From: JBKBXU01 sp046313675
GTDB lineage: Bacteria > Bacteroidota > Bacteroidia > Cytophagales > Cytophagaceae
Direction: 5' to 3'
Length of the DNA stretch: 5,861 nucleotides
NCBI GenBank assembly: GCA_046313675.1
Contig: JBKBXU010000294.1
Location: forward strand, 1 to 5,861
How positions within the stretch are numbered: the stretch's first letter is position 1; each line of letters starts with the position of its first letter. Position numbers and translations under genes: made by a program. Of this stretch, positions 1 to 5,861 are shown piece by piece. The notes under the pieces are model-generated. The model saw only the letters and a list, made by a program, of their open reading frames with translations, did no database searches and had not been told where the DNA came from.

Positions 1-1
1 C

Positions 2-196
2 TGTATAGGTGAATACGATGCTGTTGCCCGGTACACGATCTGTAGTAGAAAAAATATACCTAGAATTTGGTGAATTTAGGTCAGAAAACTGTCCTGTACC
101 AGTGCTGGACCATACCCCACCGGAAGAATGTGTTGTTTCCGCACTTAACCTGATCGCAACAACATCCGTGCAAAAGGTAAAATCATCTCCGGTATC
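2..196 (-). repeat. Partial module 22, cut by the window edge
   Basis: It begins DTGDDFTFC, with the AGPD motif reduced to TGDD, and has the Trp motif WSSTGTGQFSD. The usual Y-T-P is replaced by Y-I-F, followed by STTDRVPGNSIVFTYT where other modules have the E-I-x-x-G turn and L-T-L-T strand. The sequence ends 56 residues after the first Cys, before the place where the second Cys is expected (59-67). Whether the array continues or changes into a C-terminal domain cannot be seen. Confidence 0.8.
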
Positions 197-3100
197 CACT
201 GTAGGGGGAGGGGTAACCGTAACTTTCATTTGGTCGCTTACCGGGTTACAGTCACCATTTCCAGTACTTGTTAGCGTTAGTATAACTTCATTTCCAGAAA
301 CCATTTGCGAAGCAGATGGAATGAAGGTTGCATTTAGCCCATTGGCTGAATGGTTCGAAAAAGTTCCTGTTCCTGCCGGTGCTGACCATGCACCACCAGT
401 GGCAACTGCCTGGATCGAGCCTTGCAAATCAATCGTTGCGTCGTCCACACAAATGAACCTGTCTGGTCCTGCATTGATGCGTGGTCTTGGAGTTATTGTA
501 AGTTCCAGTGTATCAGTTGCTGGTAAGCAACTACCATTGTCGGTGGAGGTTAAAACCAGGTAAGCATACCCTCTGGAAAAATCGATGGCAGATGGCCTGT
601 ACGTTGAACTGGTTGCGTTTTGAGGAGAAAAAGCCCCACCTCCGGAAGATGTCCAGGCAACGGCGGTACCACCACCACCCGCAGGAGTTATTGTTCCGTT
701 GATATTAACAGTTGTAACATCAGCACAGATAATCTGATCCGGGTCTGTAGTTACAGAAGGTCCGGGAGTAATATGCAGAATAATATGGTCTGTTACAGGT
801 GCGCAACCACCATTTCCTGTCGTTTCTAAAGTTAATGTAACAGTACCATTGTTTCTATCAGGAATAGATGGAATGTACTCGGCATTCAAATCTGATTCAT
901 TTGGAGAGAAAGTACCTGATCCGCTGGTTGACCAAACTCCTCCACTTGCATGATTTACCTGTCCGGCCAGTGAAATTGCTGTTTCATCTGTACACATAGT
1001 GGTCGGCCCTGCGTTTACGGTTGGTATTTCAGGAGTGATATTGATGGTAACCGTAGAGCTTGCAGGTGGACAAACACTTGTTGCCGAAGAAGAAGTTGTC
1101 AACGTTAAGGTCACACTTAAATTATTTTTGTCTTGTTGCGTGAAGTTATAGGTACTATTCATGTTCGTTGGCCCCGGAAAGAAATTTCCACCGGTAGGAG
1201 ATGTCCAGAAAGCGCCATTCGCATTACTGAAGGAACCGCTAAGGTTGATTCCGGCATCGTTTATACAAGCCTCCATGGGATTTCCTGCATCTGCTGTTGG
1301 GGCAGTTTCAAAGAAAATCCTGACAATATCGGAACGGGGGGCACACCCAGGAAGTGTTGCCGTCAGGGTTAATGTCACTACCCCATTATCCAAATCATTG
1401 ATCCCGGGGGTATACAAGGAATTTAAATTGGTTGGACTATGAATGATTCCATCGCCAGAAGTTGTCCAGGTATAATTAATAGTCCCATTTACTTCTCCCG
1501 ATAAGCTTACATTATTTACGGATGCACAAACAGTCTGATTAGGGCCTGCATTTACATAAGGCGAAGCATAAACATCATGAGTTACAAGGGCACTTACCGG
1601 CTGGCAGAGACCATTGTTGGTTGAGGTAAGTCGTATGGTGACAAAACCATTATTTATCTGTATCTGAGATGGGAAAAACTGACCGTTTAGATCAGTTGGG
1701 TCAGGGGAAAATATTCCTGATCCATCCGTTGTTGTCCATCGACCACTTCCGGTAGAGGAAGTACCCTGCAATTGCAGCGGTAAAGCATCTGCACAAATCT
1801 CGGTTTCATCGCCCGGATGAACGGTGGGCCTTGGTACAATTGTTAGTGTTAGCGTTTCACTCACAGGAAGGCAATTTCCGTTTCCGGTAGAGCTTATGGT
1901 AAACAGAATTTCATTCTCATCACGATCCAGTGGAGCCAGGGAATAAACCGGTGAGAAAGAGGTAGAGCTTGATAAAGACCCATGTCCATTGTGGCTCCAA
2001 GCTAAGCCCGAAGCTCCGTCAACAGAGGCGCTTAATGAGACGCCATTGGCATCTGCACAAATGGTACGATCAGGTCCCGGTGTTATTTCAGGCGAAGGGG
2101 TGAAGTTTAACTGCATTTGCCTTGTTACAACCGGACAAGGGGCGTTGTCGTCGCTTGTAAGGGTAAATATCACCTGGCCTGCATTGGCATCGTCTGTATT
2201 AGGGGTATAAGAACTGGTTAAGCTTGCAGGGTCACTCAGCGTACTATTACCATTGTGACTCCAAACCGCCCCTGGTGCTCCGGTTACTGTACCATTAAGG
2301 TTGATTGTCTGTAAATTGTTACTGCACAGGGTTTGGTCTGGCCCTGGTGTAAGCCTTGATTCAGGAACAATGGTCAGGGTAAATTCATCTTGATAAACAT
2401 CGCATGAACCGATGGGATTAGTCGTATATCTGAAAGTTACCGAACCATTGTTAATGTCGGTTTGGGAAACCGAATAACTTGTATTCTGGATAGTTCTGTC
2501 AGCAATTGCACCGGTTCCGGTACTCGACCAGGTTGCACCTGAAGTATTTGTAAATGAGCCTGACAGATTAATTGTTCCTGTTGTGCTGCAAACTGGCCAT
2601 ACTGGAGTGACAGAAACAGTAGGAGCTGGATTTATATTAAGCGTAAAGTTTTGGCTTTCCGAACCACATGCTCCAGTTGGATCAGTGGTAAGGGTAAACT
2701 CAATGGAATTTAAGGAACGATCTGGTTCTGATAAGGTATAGGTGGCATTTATGGAATTAGCATTTGTAATTAAGCCACTGCCTTCTGTCGTTGACCAGGT
2801 AAGTGATGACGCATTGTTTACGGTGCCATTCAGATTTATTGGTTCTGCAATGTCTGCACAAATCGTTTGAGTAGTTCCTGCATTTAAATGTACCGGTGGA
2901 GTAATATTTATAATCATCTGATCCTGAACAGGCGGACAATCCGCATGTACTCCCGTCGTGGTAAGTGTAAGAATTACTCTCTCAGAAATAATATCATCCT
3001 CTGAGGGCGTATAGGTAGGGGTTAAGGTATTTTGATTTGTTAAGATACCGGTTCCGTTGCTTGTCCATGTACCTCCGCTAGCATTAGTAACTGAAGGGTC

Positions 3101-5860
3101 ACTCAAGGTTATACTTTCTGTACCGCAGACATTTTGATCCGGTCCTGCATCAGCCACTGGGCCTGGAGGGATGGTAATGGTTACATCATCGGAGATGGGA
3201 GGACACAGAGCTGTTGCATTGGTAGTTAAGGTAAGTGTAAAGGATCCATCATCAATTTCATCCTGACTTGGGGTATAGCGGGCATTTAAAGCTCCAGGGC
3301 CCGGAGAAAAGATCCCGCCCCCTCCTGACCAGGTACCACTGGTTCCGGAACCTTCAAGTTGGACAGGAAAGGAATTGGTACATACGATTTTACCTGACCC
3401 TGCATTTATCTCAGGTGCTGGTGTGAATCGTATGGTCATATTGTCTGTTCGTGGTGTACAAATTCCAGTGGAGGTCGAAATTAAGGTGATTATTATCTCT
3501 TCGTTCGCCACATCCTCTGTTGTGGAGTGATAAATGGTCGTAAGGCTTGTTGTATTATCGAATGTTCCATTCCCACTGGACGACCATGATGCTCCTCCTG
3601 CATTGGAAATATAGCCATTTAGTTCTACCTGGGTTTCAATTCCACAAACAACCTGATCTGGTCCTGCATCTACTACAGGTACAGGCCGTATGGTAATTTG
3701 CATGTTATCTCTTACCGGTAGGCAGTTCCCATTGTTGGTGGAGGTTAAGGTTAAAATGACAAAACCATTAGAAATTTCCTGAGCACTTGGTGTATAAGTT
3801 GTTATTGGATTGTTTATATTTCCAAAGGTGCCTTGCCCCCCCGACCAGGTTCCTCCTCCGGCATTTGTTACTAAACCTGATAAGTTTGCAGTAGGATTGT
3901 CTGCACAAACATTTCTATCCGGTCCGGCATTAACAATAGGAGCCGGAGTAATGTTGATAGTCATTTGATCTTCACTTGGAGGACAATCTCCATTTCCGGT
4001 ACTTCTCAAAGTAAGGACTACTGATCCGGCTGTAATTTCAGCCATCGTAGGGGTATATTGAGTATTTAGAGAATTTCTGTCAGGTATAAACGTCCCAGAG
4101 CCTCCTATCCACCTTCCTCCACCTGCGCCAATAACCGATCCATCTAAACTTACTTGACTATTATTGGCACAAACAGTCTGATCAGGGCCAGCTTCTGCCT
4201 GTGGAGGAGGTACCAGCCAAATCATTTTCTGATCCGAAACCGGCAGACATAAACCATTGTCGGTAGATGTTAGTGTTAGAACGAGCGTACCTGCATCTAA
4301 TTCAGCCTGGGTTGGAACATATGTAGCTTCAAGATTATCCGAGCCAGGTGTGTAATTTCCATTTCCTCCTGACCAAATTCCACCGCCGGCATTTTCCACA
4401 GTTCCATTCAATGGTACTTCTACGGCTATCCCACAACCCGGGAAGTCAGGGCCTGCATCAACGATTGGAGCAGGCAGAATGGTAACGATCTTGTCATTAG
4501 AAATAGGATTACATGGATCCCTGAAGGCTGTTAATGTCAGGGTAACCGTACCGTTTTCAATATCCTCCTCCGAAGGGATATAACTTGTAACAGCTTCAGA
4601 AGCGTCTGTAAAACTTCCGGTTCCTGAACTTGTCCAAAGGCTTGAAGATGCTATTTCTACCGATCCATTTAAAGAAACGGTGGCATTATTAGCACATACA
4701 GTTACATCCGGGCCGGCGTTTGCCTCAGGTGCAGGTTGTATGCTAATATAAACGGACTCCCGATCAAAAAGGCAATTGCCATTATCAGTACTGGTTAAAA
4801 ACAGAAATGCAACATTATTTTGAATTTCTAAAGGTGATGGTGTATAAATAATGGTTAAAGATTCCTGGTTTGGTGTATAGGTTCCGTCCCCACCAGACCA
4901 CCTTCCTCCACCTGCATTTTCTACCGTTCCCTGAAGGGTTACCGACGGATTGTTGCCACAAACAGTAACATTTGGGCCAGGATCAACGATGGGTGCCTGA
5001 GTGACATTGATGGTCATTTGATCGGTAACCGGCAAGCAATCATCATTTCCGGTTGATGTAAGTGTTAAACTTACTGATCCGTTATCAATTTCTCCTTGTG
5101 AAAGGGTATAGGTGGAAGTAAGGGAATTTGGGTCGGAAAATTGTCCATTTCCTCCCGACCAAACACCCCCGGTAGCAATTTGTACCGAACCATTTAACGT
5201 TACTGTGGCATTATTTGCACAAACGGTTCTGTCATCTCCGGCATTTACCAAAGGCTCAGGGGTTATCGTTAATGTTATTTGTTCCGACACAGGAAGGCAA
5301 TCGCCATTTCCGGTTGACGTTACAGTTAAATTTACTGAACCATTTGTTATTTCCTGAGTGGTAGGGGTGTAGTTTGTGTTTAGGGAATTAGGAGAGGAAA
5401 ATACTCCGTTTCCTCCTGACCAGGTAACACCTGTTGCAACCTGGACAGTTGCGCTTAGTTGGGCTTCAGCATTGTTGGCACAAACCGTCACATCGGATGC
5501 CAGAATTTCGGGACCCGGAGTGAAGTCAAGTCTAAGTTGATCTGTCACAGGCAAGCAATTTCCGGCACCGATGGTTGAAATTGTTAAAATTACGAAGCCA
5601 TTATCTATTTCTTCCTGAGTTGGGATGTATACTGCATCCAATGCGTAAGGGTCGGGCAGGAACAAGCCGTTTCCTCCGGACCACATAGCGCCGTCCGCAT
5701 TAATGGTGCTGGCATTTAATTGTGCTTCGGAATTGTTGGCGCAAATTTCCTGGTCAGGCCCTGCGTCCACCTGGGGTGGATCGGTGAAGATGATGATCAT
5801 TTGATCATCAGAAGGTGGACAGCCACGGTTTCCGGTCGTAGTTAGGGTAAGCGTTACCGA
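2..5860 (-). CDS. Giant Ig-like/PKD-like repeat surface protein, internal fragment (both ends missing)
   Basis: The whole window is open on the minus strand in one frame: 1953 codons with no TAA, TAG or TGA, checked codon by codon. No start or stop is present, so this is an internal piece of a larger gene. The translation is a continuous chain of about 22 related modules of 85-93 residues, each with a first Cys after an AGPD-type motif, one conserved Trp, a Y-T-P motif, an L-T-L-T strand and a second Cys in an N-G-x-C-L-P-V-S-D context. The spacing and beta-rich, Thr/Ser/Gly/Asn-rich composition suggest beta-sandwich domains of the Ig/PKD type. Only 5 Lys and about 37 Arg were counted against roughly 200 Asp+Glu (the acidic count is extrapolated). 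Such arrays are known in secreted, often type IX-exported, Bacteroidota surface proteins; adhesion, gliding or stalk function is inferred. No catalytic domain, SprB-type motif or membrane segment is visible. The coding call is very secure; the family and role are less so. Confidence 0.95.
197..751 (-). repeat. Modules 20-21: longest modules (92 and 93 aa)
   Basis: The first-to-second Cys distances are 66 and 67 residues against about 61-62 in block A. Module 20 has a Gly-rich insertion before the Trp (NGTITPAGGGGTAVAW) and an unusual YRPSAIDFSRGYAYLVL strand region in place of Y-T-P-x-x-E-I. Module 21 has the loop WSAPAGTGTFSNHSANGLN. Both retain the Cys pair and the canonical second-Cys motif (NGSCLPATD, NGDCNPVSD). 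The added residues sit in turns, as expected for exposed loops of a beta-sandwich. Confidence 0.75.
1820..2350 (-). repeat. Modules 14-15: adjacent pair sharing the WSHNG motif
   Basis: Modules 14 (2350-2084) and 15 (2083-1820) are the only two with W-S-H-N-G after the turn (2249-2263 and 1985-1999). Both follow it with a Leu-Ser-rich loop (STLSDPASL and GSLSSSTSF) instead of the usual G-x-F. A shared private motif in neighbouring modules suggests they descend from one local tandem duplication. Elsewhere they have diverged: module 14 ends DDNAPCPVVT, module 15 GNGNCLPVSE. Confidence 0.7.
2351..2614 (-). repeat. Module 13: no AGPD motif, extra Trp next to the first Cys
   Basis: The stretch leading to the first Cys (codon 2588-2590) reads VSVTPVWPVC, with no A-G-P-D and a second Trp two residues before the Cys. 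The preceding module 12 ends atypically around its second Cys (PTGACGSESQNFT rather than CLPVSD), and module 13 ends with PIGSCDVYQDEFT, so the 12/13/14 junctions are the least canonical of the array. The internal Trp (WSSTGTG), the Tyr (TSYSVSQTD in place of Y-T-P) and both Cys remain, and the 26-residue junction spacing is kept, so the module is probably folded like its neighbours. Confidence 0.75.
3152..3406 (-). repeat. Module 10: shortest module (85 aa), shortened turn before the Trp
   Basis: First and second Cys are 59 residues apart, the smallest value in the array. Between the L of the strand after the first Cys and the conserved Trp there are only nine residues (EGSGTSGT-W region) where module 3 has twelve (NGSVQIATGGV-W). 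The rest is canonical: WSGGGGIF, RYTPSQDEIDDG, LTLTTN, LCPPISDD. Its AGPD motif is altered to AGSGKIVC, which holds one of only five lysines in the window. A small in-frame deletion in a surface turn is the simplest reading. Confidence 0.75.
3152..5767 (-). repeat. Repeat block A: modules 1-10, uniform and mostly WSGG type
   Basis: These ten modules are 87, 87, 87, 88, 87, 88, 88, 87, 88 and 85 residues long. Eight carry a Trp motif of the form W-x-G-G-x-G (WSGGNGLF, WSGGNGVF, WSGGNGQF, WSGGDGTY, WSGGNGNY, WIGGSGTF, WSGGQGTF, WSGGGGIF). Modules 5 (WTSSGTGSF) and 9 (WSSSGNGTF) carry the other type, with one more residue in the turn. The first Cys is often followed by A-N-N (modules 1, 2, 3, 5, 7). 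Most second-Cys motifs are close to N-G-x-C-L-P-V-S-D; module 5 (DPCNPISND) and module 4 (NGNCLFDRE) deviate. The uniform length suggests this part expanded more recently, or is held under tighter constraint, than block B. Confidence 0.88.
5768..5860 (-). repeat. Partial module 0 (C-terminal 31 residues)
   Basis: The window opens inside the L-T-L-T-T-T-G-N strand of a module and runs through its second Cys (codon 5819-5821, in GNRGCPPSDDQM) to the TDPPQV linker before module 1. The second Cys is 26 residues before the first Cys of module 1, matching the array spacing. The rest of this module, and probably more modules, lie to the right of base 5861. Confidence 0.9.
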
Positions 5861-5861
5861 A

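Larger units (their letters stand above)
197..3151 (-). repeat. Repeat block B: modules 11-21, longer and more diverged
   Basis: These eleven modules are 89, 90, 88, 89, 88, 89, 87, 91, 89, 92 and 93 residues long. None has the WSGG motif; the Trp is followed by forms such as WTSNGTG, WSTTEGSG, WSSTGTG, WSHNG, WTTTDGSG, WTSPTGG, WSTSGSG and WSAPAGTG. The AGPD motif before the first Cys is often altered: AGTTQTIC in 12, PVWPVC in 13, PGDETEIC in 16, AGNPMEAC in 18, AGPTTMC in 19 and TDPDQIIC in 20. All eleven keep both Cys and the Trp, which suggests the same fold. The extra length falls between the first and second Cys, mostly around the Trp loop and in the turn before it. Confidence 0.86.
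2..5860 (-). repeat. Tandem array of about 22 protein modules of 85-93 aa (255-279 bp)
   Basis: Modules are set to begin eight residues before the first Cys (the N in NAGPDQTVC). From the N-terminus: partial module 0 at 5860-5768; 1 at 5767-5507; 2 at 5506-5246; 3 at 5245-4985; 4 at 4984-4721; 5 at 4720-4460; 6 at 4459-4196; 7 at 4195-3932; 8 at 3931-3671; 9 at 3670-3407; 10 at 3406-3152; 11 at 3151-2885; 12 at 2884-2615; 13 at 2614-2351; 14 at 2350-2084; 15 at 2083-1820; 16 at 1819-1553; 17 at 1552-1292; 18 at 1291-1019; 19 at 1018-752; 20 at 751-476; 21 at 475-197; partial 22 at 196-2. Conserved protein motifs are written with different synonymous codons from module to module, so the DNA repeats are old and diverged, not recently amplified. 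The structural domain edge may differ from this chosen boundary by some residues. Confidence 0.93.

Noticed and set aside
9..563. Plus-strand open frame of 184 codons
   Set aside because: It lies wholly antisense to the repeat-coding frame, has no recognisable protein features of its own, and resembles the plus-strand frame at 5112-5357 (G-S-E-N-C-P), as expected of repeated shadow sequence.
508..829. Overlapping plus-strand frames at 508-702 and 620-829
   Set aside because: They are antisense to modules 19-20 in frames that conflict with each other; the low-complexity His/Arg-rich translation comes from the GGGG-coding stretch.
1133..1442. Two overlapping plus-strand frames (1133-1372 and 1161-1442)
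   Set aside because: Both are antisense to modules 17-18, overlap each other in different frames, and are shadows of the repeat coding.
1989..2210. Plus-strand open frame of 73 codons
   Set aside because: It is antisense to modules 14-15; its residues mirror the repeat unit and no ribosome site or protein motif supports it.
2757..2939. Minus-strand open frame of 60 codons in another frame
   Set aside because: It is out of frame with the long repeat ORF that covers the same bases and has no repeat motif or homology-like feature.
4501..4513. Possible break in the array at module 5, where the second-Cys motif becomes DPCNPISND
   Set aside because: Both Cys and the 26-residue spacing to module 6 are intact, so this is ordinary divergence and not a frameshift or domain change.
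5112..5357. Plus-strand open frame of 81 codons
   Set aside because: It is antisense to modules 2-3 and is the same shadow frame type as 9-563, arising from conserved codons read backwards.
2..5860. CRISPR-like or satellite DNA explanation for the regular period of about 264 bases
   Set aside because: The period is a multiple of three, the frame stays open, and conservation is at the protein level with synonymous drift. There are no short identical repeats with unique spacers.

Overview
The window is one uninterrupted protein-coding stretch on the minus strand. The frame whose first complete codon is 5860-5858 reads through to 4-2 without a stop: 1953 codons, open at both ends. The true start (with any signal peptide) lies to the right of base 5861 and the true stop lies to the left of base 1. 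I found no intergenic gap, RNA gene, mobile element, CRISPR array, promoter or terminator. The plus-strand open frames (the longest is 9-563, 184 codons) are antisense shadows of the repeat coding.

The protein is a tandem array of about 22 divergent beta-sandwich-like modules (Ig-like/PKD-like) of 85-93 residues, plus a partial module at each end. A typical module reads: an AGPD motif, a first Cys followed by a CANN-like turn, a strand ending in L-N-G, a Trp motif (WSGGxG or W-S/T-S-x-G), a Y-T-P motif, an acidic E-I-x-x-G turn, an L-T-L-T-S-T strand, and N-G-x-C-L-P-V-S-D with the second Cys. A strand ending in T-P-x-P then leads into the next AGPD. Every module has exactly two Cys. The protein is Thr/Ser/Gly/Asn rich, acidic, and nearly free of lysine (5 in 1953 residues).

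This type of array is known from giant secreted or cell-surface proteins of Bacteroidota (Cytophagia, Flavobacteriia and relatives), which often end in a gliding-motility-associated / type IX secretion (type B) sorting domain. The mid-40s percent GC (estimated from a few lines) fits such an organism. The sorting domain and any catalytic or binding domain are outside the window, so a role in adhesion or as a surface stalk is inference.

Region by region, minus strand, N- to C-terminal: 5860-5768 is the tail of a module. 5767-3152 holds modules 1-10, which are uniform (85-88 residues) and mostly WSGG type. 3151-197 holds modules 11-21, which are more variable and longer (87-93 residues) and lack WSGG. 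196-2 is a truncated module 22. The most notable structural regularity is that the distance from the second Cys of a module to the first Cys of the next is 26 residues at 21 of 22 junctions, while the distance inside a module varies from 59 to 67.
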